Origin: DATBMY01 sp036554605
GTDB lineage: Bacteria; Acidobacteriota; Blastocatellia; UBA7656
Direction: 5' to 3'
Assembly (NCBI GenBank): GCA_036554605.1
Contig: DATBMY010000549.1
Span: forward strand, 1 to 12,018
Length of the DNA: 12,018 nt
The notes under the pieces were generated by a model. The model had not been told where the DNA came from. It was given only the letters and a program-made list of their open reading frames with translations, and ran no database searches. This document shows, piece after piece, positions 1 through 6,949 of this stretch. Made by a program: the position numbers and the translations under genes. Every line of letters starts with the position of its first letter. Position 1 is the first letter of the stretch.

Positions 1-527
1 CGGACGACTGCCGCAGCCTGGCAAGATTCACGCTCAAGGGGATACCGCCCCAGCCGGCGGGCCTGCCTCGCATCGAGGTCAGGTTCCTGATAGACGCGAA
101 TGGAATATTGACGGTAAGCGCTCGCGATCTGCGCACCGGGCAGGAGCAATCAATCGAGGTCAAGCCTTCTTATGGGCTGAGCGACGAGCATATAGAGAAG
201 ATGCTGCTCGACTCTATGGAGTTTGCGGAGGAAGATATGCGCAAGCGCCAGCTTATCGAGGCGCGCAACGAAGCGGAGACCGTCTTGAGGGGGGCCGAGC
301 GAGCGCTCGCGGAGCAAGGGGAGCTGATTGCTGAATCGGAGCGGGCCGAGATTCGCGCGGCGATTGATAGGTTGCGCGAAGCGGCGGCGGGCGAAGATCA
401 CCGTCTGGTTCGCGAGAAGATACAGCGCCTCAATGAAACGTCGCATCATCTGGCCGAGGTGATTATGGACAAAGCGGTGCTTGCCGCTATCAAAGACCGC
501 AAAGCATCAGAGGTTGCGGAAGGGTGA
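1..527 (+). CDS. hscA: HscA, Hsp70-type Fe-S assembly chaperone (3' part)
   Basis: This is the C-terminal 174 residues of an Hsp70 chaperone; the reading frame is open from base 3 and the N-terminal ATPase domain lies outside the window. The visible part begins in the beta-sandwich substrate-binding domain, with the Hsp70 signatures LARFTLKGIPPQPAG, PRIEV and DANGILTVSA. It continues into a charged, helical lid domain rich in Glu, Arg and Ala. HscA takes the IscU scaffold and, with HscB and ATP, promotes release of the Fe-S cluster to acceptor proteins in the cytoplasm. The assignment to HscA rather than DnaK rests mainly on context, because ferredoxin and IscX follow directly. It also lacks the acidic, glycine-rich DnaK tail. 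The stop codon overlaps the next start region (GTGA), which suggests translational coupling with fdx. Confidence 0.9.
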   Translation, partial: DDCRSLARFTLKGIPPQPAGLPRIEVRFLIDANGILTVSARDLRTGQEQSIEVKPSYGLSDEHIEKMLLDSMEFAEEDMRKRQLIEARNEAETVLRGAERALAEQGELIAESERAEIRAAIDRLREAAAGEDHRLVREKIQRLNETSHHLAEVIMDKAVLAAIKDRKASEVAEG

Positions 528-529
528 TT

Positions 530-916
530 ATGGAAATGGAACAGAGATCGGCGGGCGCGGCCCTCGAAGAACCGCGGGCCGAAAAGAAGCTCTACAAAGT
601 GACTTTTCTCAGGAAGGGCGAAGAGCCGGTCACGGTCGATTACCAGCCAGGCGTTACGCCTTATCATGAGCATGGCAGGGAAGGGTCGCTGCTCGATGTC
701 GCGATAAATTACGGGATAGATCTGCAGCATGCCTGCGGCGGCAACTGCGCCTGCACGACCTGTCACGTCATAGTCAAGCAGGGCGAAGAGAACCTTTCGG
801 AAATGGAAGAGGACGAAGAGGACCGGCTTTATATGGCGGACGGGTTGACGCTCCATTCGCGGCTCGGCTGCCAGTCGGTAGTCAAGGGCGACGTCACGGT
901 AGAGATTGCCGAGTAG
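530..916 (+). CDS. fdx: Isc-type [2Fe-2S] ferredoxin
   Basis: This is an adrenodoxin-like ferredoxin of 128 aa, counted from ATG 530; a GTG at 524 that overlaps the hscA stop is an alternative start. The cluster motif HACGGNCACTTCH gives ligands C69, C75 and C78, with the fourth, C114, in SRLGCQ. C73 matches the conserved non-ligand cysteine (Cys46) of E. coli Fdx, a hallmark of Isc ferredoxins. Isc ferredoxin supplies electrons for cluster assembly on IscU with IscS. The first ~20 residues, rich in Glu, Lys and Ala, are extra compared with the E. coli protein. There is also a longer loop before the cluster (PYHEHGREG, residues 44-52). The gene sits between hscA and iscX, the usual Isc arrangement. 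Confidence 0.93.
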   Translation: MEMEQRSAGAALEEPRAEKKLYKVTFLRKGEEPVTVDYQPGVTPYHEHGREGSLLDVAINYGIDLQHACGGNCACTTCHVIVKQGEENLSEMEEDEEDRLYMADGLTLHSRLGCQSVVKGDVTVEIAE

Positions 917-935
917 GATGATTAACGGAGGCGAA

Positions 936-1151
936 ATGGCGGAGATAGGCTGGACCGACACGGAAGAGATTGGGATAAGGCTTATGGAGGCGCATCCGGG
1001 CATTGACCCGTTAAGCGTCCGCTTTACCGATCTATATAAATGGGTCATAGCGCTCGAAGGTTTTGCCGGAGACCCGAAGGACTCTAACGAGAAGAAGCTC
1101 GAGGCCATACAGATGGCCTGGTACGAGGAGTGGCAGGAGGAGAATAGCTAG
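936..1151 (+). CDS. iscX: IscX, small acidic Fe-S assembly regulator
   Basis: This 71-aa acidic protein has the IscX signatures WTDTEEIG near the start, VRFTDLYKWV in the middle and SNEKKLEAIQMAW near the end. IscX binds iron and IscS and adjusts the rate of Fe-S cluster formation. The start chosen is ATG 936, with ACGGAGG at about 924-930 as a strong Shine-Dalgarno. An upstream in-frame ATG at 906 would lie inside fdx and give an unlikely N-terminus. Position directly after fdx matches the classical isc operon end. Here, however, the operon apparently continues across a repeat-containing spacer into iscS. Confidence 0.92.
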   Translation: MAEIGWTDTEEIGIRLMEAHPGIDPLSVRFTDLYKWVIALEGFAGDPKDSNEKKLEAIQMAWYEEWQEENS

Positions 1152-1152
1152 T

Positions 1153-1250
1153 GGCCAGGGGGCAGAGGCCGGGGGCCAGGGATTGTCAGTGATATGGCAT
1201 CTCGAATCTGCAATCTCAAAGCCCTGACCTCCGGCCCCTGACCTCTGATC
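1153..1250. repeat. Imperfect long inverted repeat in iscX-iscS spacer
   Basis: The 102-nt spacer is almost entirely a G/C-biased inverted repeat. The left arm (1153-1181) is purine- and GGCC-rich, and the right arm (1222-1250) is its near complement, separated by about 40 nt of more A/T-rich sequence. The best core pairs GGCCGGGGGCCAGGG (1167-1181) with CCCTGACCTCCGGCC (1222-1236), with one C-A mismatch and one G-U pair. The outer parts (1153-1166 with 1237-1250) pair less well. Each arm also repeats a GGCCAGGGG-type unit internally. It may be a dispersed palindromic element or an mRNA hairpin affecting iscS expression. There is no run of T after the right arm, so a classical terminator is unlikely. 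Confidence 0.7.
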
Positions 1251-1253
1251 GTT

Positions 1254-2450
1254 ATGCGTGTTTATCTCGACAACAGCGCGACCACGGCGACGGCGCCGGA
1301 AGTAGTAGCGGCGATGCTGCCGTTCTTTTCCGAAGAGATCGGTAACGCGCAGTCGGTGCATTCATTCGGCCAGCGGGCCAGGGCTGCCGTCGAGAAGGCG
1401 CGCCGCGCGCTTGCGGCTTTAATCAACGCCGCGCCTGGCGAGATAATCTTTCTTTCGGGGGGCACCGAAGCGGACAACTTCGCTATCCGCGGAGTGGCCG
1501 AAGCGCATCGCGATAAAGGCCGCCACATAATCACGAGCGAGATAGAGCACCCGGCCGTGCTCGCCACCTGCGAAGCGCTTGCCGCGTCAGGGTTTCGCGT
1601 CACGTATCTGCCCGTATCGTCTGAAGGTCTCGTGAGCCTCGACAGGCTGCGTGCGGCCGTCAGCGACGACACTATATTAATATCGATTATGCACGCCAAT
1701 AATGAAACGGGCACGATCCAGCCGGTTGAGGAGATCGGAAGGCTTGTCGCGCAGGCGCGCGAGCGGGGGCAAAAGCACCTCCATTTTCATACGGACGCCG
1801 TGCAGTCGGTCGGCAAAACGCCGGTTGATGTAAAGCGGCTTGGGGTTGATCTTTTATCACTTTCGGGGCACAAGCTTCATGGGCCGAAAGGAATAGGCGC
1901 GCTTTATTTAAGAAAAGGCGTGCGTATCTCGAAGCTGATTTACGGCGGGCATCACGAGCGTGACCGCAGGGCCGGGACCGAGAACGTCCCCGCGATAGCC
2001 GGCCTCGGGCGCGCGGCCGAGATGGCACGAAACGGGCTCCAGGAGCAGATTTTGCGGATCGCGCATTTGAGGGACAGGCTTGAGCGCGGAGTGATCGAGC
2101 GATTGCCGGGAGTGATTATCAACGGCAGCATCGAGCATCGCCTGCCGAATATATCAAACTTGAGCTTTTCAGGCGTCGACGGCGAGAGCCTGCTGATCGC
2201 GCTCGATTTGAAGGGCATCGCGGTGTCGACAGGGTCGGCCTGCGCATCGGGCTCGCTTGAGCCGAGCCACGTTCTTCAGGCATTGGGGCTCGCGCGCGAG
2301 CGGGTTCGCGGAAGTCTTCGTTTCAGCCTGAGCCGGTATAATACAACGGAGGAGATCGATTACACGCTCGACGCGCTTGAAGAGATCGTCACGCGGTTGC
2401 GCGCCATGTCGCCCGAAGGCGAGAGATTGCAGGCAGAGCCGAGTTTCTGA
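1254..2450 (+). CDS. iscS: Cysteine desulfurase (IscS/NifS family)
   Basis: This is a PLP-dependent cysteine desulfurase of 398 aa, a normal family length. It removes sulfur from L-cysteine as a persulfide for Fe-S clusters and other thio-products. Visible motifs are the N-terminal YLDNSATT, EIEHPAVL with H99, HTDAVQ with D181, and the PLP lysine K207 in SLSGHKLHGPKG. The GGHHERDRRAGTEN segment follows (231-244). The catalytic cysteine C330 lies in STGSACASGSLEPSHV. The long loop around this cysteine puts it in group I (IscS/NifS) rather than the SufS group. ATG 1254 starts right after the spacer repeat and has no clear Shine-Dalgarno. The location next to iscX and an IscU-like gene supports the Isc role; NifS is a possible alternative name. 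Confidence 0.93.
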   Translation: MRVYLDNSATTATAPEVVAAMLPFFSEEIGNAQSVHSFGQRARAAVEKARRALAALINAAPGEIIFLSGGTEADNFAIRGVAEAHRDKGRHIITSEIEHPAVLATCEALAASGFRVTYLPVSSEGLVSLDRLRAAVSDDTILISIMHANNETGTIQPVEEIGRLVAQARERGQKHLHFHTDAVQSVGKTPVDVKRLGVDLLSLSGHKLHGPKGIGALYLRKGVRISKLIYGGHHERDRRAGTENVPAIAGLGRAAEMARNGLQEQILRIAHLRDRLERGVIERLPGVIINGSIEHRLPNISNLSFSGVDGESLLIALDLKGIAVSTGSACASGSLEPSHVLQALGLARERVRGSLRFSLSRYNTTEEIDYTLDALEEIVTRLRAMSPEGERLQAEPSF

Positions 2451-2474
2451 GATATACGGTTTGACCGTGAAGCT

Positions 2475-2843
2475 ATGTACAGTCCTCAGGTAGCAGAACG
2501 AATTGCCAACCCACGTAACGTGGGCGAGCTAATCTCGCCATCGGGCACGGGCGACGTGACGAACCAGGTCTGTCTGGACCGGATTAAGCTTACGATCCAG
2601 ATCGAAGGCGACAGGCTAACGGACGCCAGGGTGCAGGCGCTGGGGTGCCCGCCTACGATTGCCGCGGCGTCGGCGATCACGGAATTGATCATCGGCCAGG
2701 TGATTTCGGATGTGTGCCGGGTCAACCGGCAGGATGTTATCTCGACCCTCGGACGATTGCCGCCGGCTAAACTGCATTGCGCGGCGCTTGCGATAGAAGC
2801 CTTACGCGCCGCGCTTGAGGATGCTGGTCTCCTCGAATCTTAG
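2475..2843 (+). CDS. Divergent IscU/NifU-N-like Fe-S scaffold
   Basis: This 122-aa protein aligns by eye to IscU along its length. It has the N-terminal region NPRNVGEL, then cysteine 1 as C33-x-D35 (NQVCLDRIKL), cysteine 2 as C58 (ALGCPPTIAA), and K99, H101 and C102 in LPPAKLHCA. These are the expected cluster and zinc ligand positions. It departs from standard IscU in two places: the usual CGD is CLD, and GCGSA is GCPPT. IscU scaffolds hold the nascent [2Fe-2S] cluster made with IscS sulfur. The LPPxK region contacted by HscA is kept as LPPAK. The gene starts 24 nt after iscS without a clear ribosome site. A standard iscU may lie upstream of hscA outside the window, in which case this is a second scaffold. 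Confidence 0.8.
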   Translation: MYSPQVAERIANPRNVGELISPSGTGDVTNQVCLDRIKLTIQIEGDRLTDARVQALGCPPTIAAASAITELIIGQVISDVCRVNRQDVISTLGRLPPAKLHCAALAIEALRAALEDAGLLES

Positions 2844-2857
2844 CCGGCGCCTTCGAA

Positions 2858-3355
2858 TCAGCCCGCGTTCTCTAGCAGCGAGCCGCACGCGACGCAAAAC
2901 AGGTCTCCAATCACTGATATGTTTTTGCAATCGGGGCAGGGAGTGGCATCCACGGGCGGGGTGAGAGGCGGAATGCGAAGGTGGGCCAGGTTGAGCGGGC
3001 CGCTAGGCCTGAAAGGCTCTGAAATCTGAGCGGCTGGCCGGGTCATTTGATCTGAATTGTCGTTGCCAGGCTCGGGCTCCGCTTCAGTATTGGTTGAGGA
3101 GCCCTCGATTGCGGCGACCTCGGCGGATTCGGGCGCGACTTCTTCAGAGCTTACGAGAGAGTCTTCCGGCCGGGCGGCATGGTCGGGATTAGCGGCGGAA
3201 ACGAGCTTTTCCAACTCCTTATCCCGCTGCTCGCCGGACATCTCGGTGTATGCCATCAACTCGCTATAGAGATCAACAACTGGCCCCTCGCGCCCGCGGG
3301 CGTCTGCTGCGCTCACCCGGGCGCGCAGTTCAGCCGGGTTTATCCTGGACTGCAT
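2858..3355 (-). CDS. Acidic protein with C-terminal zinc ribbon, unknown function
   Basis: I do not recognise a named family. The 165-aa product has a charged helical N-terminus (about residues 1-55) and a low-complexity acidic linker rich in Glu, Ala, Ser and Pro (about 60-135). It ends in a zinc-ribbon knuckle pair, C140-x2-C143 and C154-x2-C157, spaced by 10 residues. There is no signal peptide or membrane segment. The architecture suggests a cytoplasmic protein whose ribbon binds zinc and perhaps a partner through a flexible arm; this is inference. It converges on the scaffold gene with only 14 nt between stops and is divergent from the pirin gene. ATG 3355 has only a distant GGAG about 11 nt upstream. 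Confidence 0.7.
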   Translation of the reverse strand: MQSRINPAELRARVSAADARGREGPVVDLYSELMAYTEMSGEQRDKELEKLVSAANPDHAARPEDSLVSSEEVAPESAEVAAIEGSSTNTEAEPEPGNDNSDQMTRPAAQISEPFRPSGPLNLAHLRIPPLTPPVDATPCPDCKNISVIGDLFCVACGSLLENAG

Positions 3356-3485
3356 CTCAAACTTTTCTCCAAGTGGAATAAGAGCGGAGGCAGGGCAGGA
3401 TCATTCTACAATGGAGCCGCGGCCATTTCTATACTATTGTTCACGCGGCGCTGCCAGCGGCCAGGCAAGCCGATACCGAGACGCC

Positions 3486-3517
3486 TTGAAGCGCGTTCTT
3501 TACGCGCCCGCTATAAT
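3486..3517 (+). promoter_or_regulatory. Candidate promoter upstream of pirin gene
   Basis: In the 227-nt divergent gap there is a perfect TATAAT at 3512-3517. The best -35 match, TTGAAG at 3486-3491, gives a 20-nt spacer, longer than ideal, so the -35 assignment is weak. Initiation here would leave a leader of roughly 60 nt before ATG 3583. I see no convincing operator or riboswitch in the rest of the gap. Confidence 0.35.
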
Positions 3518-3582
3518 TGTCATAGAGTGGATGCTACGGGCAATAAAAATCGACGTTATCACGTCCTATATGGGTGACATTC

Positions 3583-4293
3583 ATGATCAAAACTATTCGC
3601 GCTGGCGAGAGGTATTTCTCAGATTACGGCTGGTTGAAAACCTACTGGTTATTCTCCTTCGACAACTACCACGATCCCGCGAACATGCACCACGGGGCGC
3701 TCAGGGTCTTTAACGACGACGTAGTCAAGCCGGGCACGGGATTTCCTACGCACTCGCACCGGGAGATGGAGATCATCACGACGGTGCTGAGCGGGGAGAT
3801 CACGCACGAAGACAGCCTCGGCAACCGCGCGGTCATCCGCGCGGGCGAGGTGCAGAGGATGACGGCGGGCACAGGCATCGCGCACTCGGAATATAATCTG
3901 GGCAGCGAGCCCGTACACCTTTATCAAATATGGATATTTCCGGACGAGCGCGGTCTGAGGCCCGGTTATGATCAGAAGAGCTTCGCGGCCGAGTCGAAGA
4001 AGAACCGCTTGCTCGCGGTAGCGTCGGGGCAGGGGATCGATGGCGCGGTAAAGTTCCACACCGATGGCAGCGTCTATATGTCGGAGCTGGAGGCCGGCAA
4101 TAGCGTCGATTTTGAGAGCGACCCCTCGCGACGCGTCTTCATATACGTAATGTCGGGCGACCTGGGGGTGAATGGCGAGAGGCTAATAACTAAGGACCAG
4201 GCGCGGGTGAGCGACGAGAAAAGCATCCGCCTCGAAGCATACGAAGAGACGAGTCTAATACTGATCGATGTGCCATCGCGTCACGGAGATTGA
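3583..4293 (+). CDS. Pirin family bicupin (YhhW-like)
   Basis: This 236-aa protein matches the pirin/YhhW family, metal-binding bicupins that include quercetin 2,3-dioxygenase activity in E. coli YhhW. The N-terminal cupin carries the metal ligands H57 and H59 (FPTHSHRE) plus H101 and E103 (GIAHSEYN), at the same numbers as in YhhW. The entry motif RVFNDDVVKPGTGFPTHSHR is typical. The physiological substrate is not predictable from the sequence. ATG 3583 is chosen because family members begin with MIK at this point; an in-frame GTG at 3574 would add MTF. The gene for a small zinc-finger protein starts 2 nt after the stop, and its ribosome site lies within the end of this gene. Confidence 0.9.
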   Translation: MIKTIRAGERYFSDYGWLKTYWLFSFDNYHDPANMHHGALRVFNDDVVKPGTGFPTHSHREMEIITTVLSGEITHEDSLGNRAVIRAGEVQRMTAGTGIAHSEYNLGSEPVHLYQIWIFPDERGLRPGYDQKSFAAESKKNRLLAVASGQGIDGAVKFHTDGSVYMSELEAGNSVDFESDPSRRVFIYVMSGDLGVNGERLITKDQARVSDEKSIRLEAYEETSLILIDVPSRHGD

Positions 4294-4295
4294 AT

Positions 4296-4562
4296 ATGGC
4301 GGCTTCCTGCATTCACCTTGATCAGATTCGCGAAGTTGCCCCGAAGTCGGAAGGATGCGAAGAGTGCGTGCGCCTGGGCGAGCCCTGGGCGCACCTGCGG
4401 CTTTGCAAGACCTGCGGACATGTCGGCTGCTGCGATACGTCAAAAAACAAGCACGCGACGAAGCACTTTCACGATACGGGCCATCCGATCGTCAAATCGC
4501 TTGAGCCGGGCGAAGAATGGGGCTGGTGCTACGCGGACCAGGAGTTTTTCGAATCTCTTTAG
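4296..4562 (+). CDS. UBP-type zinc finger protein
   Basis: This 88-aa protein consists almost wholly of a UBP-type zinc finger. C5 and H7 are followed by C21-x2-C24, C37-x2-C40, C45/C46, H53, H58 and H63, and a conserved aromatic end (EEWGWCYAD). In eukaryotes this fold binds the free C-terminus of ubiquitin. Stand-alone bacterial versions are widespread, but I know of no established role. ATG 4296 is preferred over TTG 4290 because GGAG at 4285-4288 lies 7 nt upstream. It is very likely co-transcribed and translationally coupled with the pirin gene. It converges on the dehydratase gene with only 19 nt between stops and no visible terminator hairpin. Confidence 0.85.
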   Translation: MAASCIHLDQIREVAPKSEGCEECVRLGEPWAHLRLCKTCGHVGCCDTSKNKHATKHFHDTGHPIVKSLEPGEEWGWCYADQEFFESL

Positions 4563-4581
4563 CAGGCGCGAAAGCGATGAC

Positions 4582-5553
4582 TTAATCAGCGGCGATCAAG
4601 CTCCTGAAAAGCTCCAGCGAAATATTCCGGCCGGTTACTATAGCCGCAACGCGGCCGGAATCTATCCTGTTGCTTGCGAGGGCGGCGACCGCTACGGCGG
4701 CCGCGCCTTCGATCATTATGTGATCTTCGCGCGCGACGCGCCGGACCGCATCTCTTATATCCGATTCATCGACGAGCAGAATACCGTCAACGAGCCGCTC
4801 GGTTATGGGGAAGGTTATACAACCCGGCTCGATGTTTCCGGCGAGGCCGTCGGCAATGGTTTGCTCTTCGCTGATTTCAATAATGCGGCCTGCTCGAAGC
4901 GCCTCGCTCATGGTGGGAGAGGCGGCGGGCTCCGCTCCATAAACTTTAATGCGAGGGTTGATAGATTTCACCGCGACAAGGACTCCGGCAATCAGACCGC
5001 CGCCGCCGCAGGGAACTACTATGGCGTCGAGGTGAGGCGCGTCTTCCAATATTTCCAGAGCGACGGTCCCCTGCCCCGCGATCACCTCTTTGTCGTTATA
5101 GGGCGAGATGAACGCCGCGCCGGTTTCAAGCTCCATCGACCGCGCGGCGCGTTCCGCTTCGTCATAATTTTCGCCGCGCTCGACAAGCGTAACCGGGTAG
5201 CGACCGATGGCTTCAACCTTGGCGCGAGAAGCGGTGCGCGGGACGATTATTGTGGCGCGCAACCCGAGCAGTTCGGCGCAGTGAGCGACGGCCAGCCCGT
5301 GATTTCCGGCAGAGACGGTAAGGACGCCGCGCGAGCGCTCATCCGGGTTCAACAAGGAGATGCTCGCCATCGCTCCGCGAATCTTGAAAGAGCCGGTCGT
5401 CTGAAAAGATTCAAGCTTGAAGAAGAGTTCGCGCCCCTGCTCGGCGCTCATCCAGCGAGATCGCTCAAGAGGCGTGCGCTTTACGACGCCGGCAATCCGG
5501 CTGCGCGCGCGCTCGATTTCCTCAAGGGTTACGTCGCTATTTTCATTCACCAT
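4582..5553 (-). CDS. Threonine/serine dehydratase-like PLP enzyme
   Basis: This is a fold-type II PLP enzyme of 323 aa, the size of catabolic threonine dehydratase (TdcB) or serine racemase; the C-terminal regulatory domain of biosynthetic IlvA is absent. K57 in TTGSFKIRGA should form the Schiff base. SAGNHG (81-86) binds the substrate carboxylate and GGGGL (183-187) binds the PLP phosphate. The usual SGGN motif near the C-terminus, whose Ser/Cys contacts the pyridine nitrogen, reads TGRN (about 307-310), an unusual change. The expected reaction is deamination of threonine or serine to the 2-oxo acid, with serine racemization as an alternative. The gene follows rsmB by 3 nt, with AAGGA 6 nt before ATG 5553, so the two are likely coupled. 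Confidence 0.88.
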   Translation of the reverse strand: MVNENSDVTLEEIERARSRIAGVVKRTPLERSRWMSAEQGRELFFKLESFQTTGSFKIRGAMASISLLNPDERSRGVLTVSAGNHGLAVAHCAELLGLRATIIVPRTASRAKVEAIGRYPVTLVERGENYDEAERAARSMELETGAAFISPYNDKEVIAGQGTVALEILEDAPHLDAIVVPCGGGGLIAGVLVAVKSINPRIKVYGAEPAASPTMSEALRAGRIIEISEEQTIADGLAGNIEPGCITFPITERLVDGILLVDESDIRDAVRRVAREDHIMIEGAAAVAVAALASNRIDSGRVAAIVTGRNISLELFRSLIAAD

Positions 5554-5556
5554 AAA

Positions 5557-6915
5557 TCATCCTTCACGCTCAAGCACGGCGGCGAAGAATCCATCCGTAT
5601 TGTGTATGTGAGGAAATGTTCTCACGAACCCTTCTTCCGTCAATAATCTGTCCGGGGCCTGGGGTGCAATCAACCGGAAAGGGGCCCCGCCTTCCAGGAA
5701 CCTTTTTATAATCTCTTCGCCTTCCTCGCGCTCTAACGAGCAGGTTGAATAGACCAGCCGGCCGCCGACGCGCAGGCGAGCGCTCGCGCGTTGAAGCAAT
5801 TTCATCTGAATGCTGGCCAGCCGCGGAATAGCTTCGGGGCCAAGCCGCCATTTGATCTCCGGGTTTCGCCGCAGAGTTCCGGTGCCCGTGCATGGCGCAT
5901 CGAGCAAAGCGCGATCAAAGCGCGGCGCATCTGCCGTCACGGGGAGGTCTCGCGTCGCATCTAGCGCCACCGGATCAACGGAGTGCACGCCGAGGCGTGA
6001 GCAGGATGCGGCCAGCGTCGCGAGGCGATGCGGATACAGATCGCAGGCCATCACCCAGGCGTTATCGCGAGAGAGCGCGGCAATATGCGTGGTCTTAGAG
6101 CCGGGAGCGGCGCACAGGTCTAAGATAGTTTCGTCCGGCTGTGGAGCGAGCAGTAGCGAAACGAGCTGTGAGGCTTCATCCTGTATATAAACAGATCCTC
6201 TTTCGACCGCCTCGGCTATGGCTGATGGCGGGCCGCTCGCGAAGGTGTATGCGCCGGGCGCGATCTTTGACGGTACGCAGAGAACGCCCGCGGCGGCGAG
6301 TTGCGCGAGAGAGTCTTCGACGCGGGCGCTGAGAGTGTTGACGCGAAAGGCGAGGGGCGGATGCTCATTATTGGCGAGGGCAAGCCGGAGGCTACTGTCC
6401 GCGCCGAGCCAGGATTCCCATCGCTCGAGCAGCCATCGAGGATGCGAAGTTTCAACAGAGAGCTTCTCGTAAGAGTCATCGATCCCGTCTCCGGCCGCGT
6501 CGTCAAGATGCGTGGCCGCACTGCGCAGCACGGCGTTGACCATCCCGGCGGCGCTCGACTTGCGGGCAAACTTTACGAGGTTAACCGATTCGTTTACGGC
6601 CGCGCGCTCGGGCACGCGCGAAAGGTGGCGCAACTGGTAAATGCCTATGCGCAGAGCAATGAGAACCTCAGGATCGAGGCGAGCCGGAGGCCGGCGTGAG
6701 TATCGCTCTATGAAGTAATCGAGAGCGCGTTGCCATCTGAGTACCCCGAGAGTTATCTCCTGAGCAAGCGCCCGATCCTCGCGCGACATACCGGAAGCGG
6801 GAAGCTCGGCGATAAGGACCGAGGCATAAGCGCCTGAGACTTCGACTCTGCGCAGAATATCGAAAGCGGCGCGGCGGGCGGGGCTTATAGCGGGCTTGCT
6901 GCTCTTGGATTTCAT
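5557..6915 (-). CDS. rsmB: 16S rRNA (cytosine-967-C5)-methyltransferase RsmB
   Basis: This 452-aa protein has an N-terminal NusB-like RNA-binding domain (about 10-140; ALRIGIYQLRHL, then VPERAAVNESVNLVK). A SAM-dependent m5C methyltransferase domain follows. The SAM site is DLCAAPGSKTTH (266-277). Motif IV is LLDAPCTGTGTLRRNPEIKW with C342, and motif VI is YSTCSLEREEGE with C392. These two cysteines are the catalytic and release cysteines of RNA m5C methyltransferases. The NusB domain identifies RsmB (Sun/Fmu) rather than RsmF. It acts on C967 (E. coli numbering) of 16S rRNA. The gene starts 34 nt after the YkgJ-like gene, has no obvious Shine-Dalgarno, and runs into the dehydratase gene. Confidence 0.94.
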   Translation of the reverse strand: MKSKSSKPAISPARRAAFDILRRVEVSGAYASVLIAELPASGMSREDRALAQEITLGVLRWQRALDYFIERYSRRPPARLDPEVLIALRIGIYQLRHLSRVPERAAVNESVNLVKFARKSSAAGMVNAVLRSAATHLDDAAGDGIDDSYEKLSVETSHPRWLLERWESWLGADSSLRLALANNEHPPLAFRVNTLSARVEDSLAQLAAAGVLCVPSKIAPGAYTFASGPPSAIAEAVERGSVYIQDEASQLVSLLLAPQPDETILDLCAAPGSKTTHIAALSRDNAWVMACDLYPHRLATLAASCSRLGVHSVDPVALDATRDLPVTADAPRFDRALLDAPCTGTGTLRRNPEIKWRLGPEAIPRLASIQMKLLQRASARLRVGGRLVYSTCSLEREEGEEIIKRFLEGGAPFRLIAPQAPDRLLTEEGFVRTFPHIHNTDGFFAAVLEREG

Positions 6916-6949
6916 TTATGATGCAAGGCCGCGGGCAAAAAACTGTGGT

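Noticed and set aside
446..1108. A 220-codon minus-strand open frame opposite hscA/fdx/iscX
   Set aside because: It crosses three well-supported plus-strand genes with diagnostic motifs and has no family features.
3411..3713. A plus-strand open frame across the gap before the pirin gene
   Set aside because: It starts in the divergent promoter region, runs into pirin in a different frame, has no ribosome site and no recognisable motif.
4563..4581. Bidirectional terminator between the convergent zinc-finger and dehydratase genes
   Set aside because: The 19-nt gap shows no stem-loop with a T-run.
4318..5646. A 442-codon plus-strand open frame opposite the dehydratase gene
   Set aside because: It lies antisense to a clear PLP enzyme and begins inside the zinc-finger gene in another frame. 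Its translation is Arg/Ala/Gly-rich with no recognisable motif, as expected for the shadow of a GC-rich gene.
6301..6699. A plus-strand open frame within rsmB
   Set aside because: It is antisense to the rsmB NusB and linker region and has no independent evidence.
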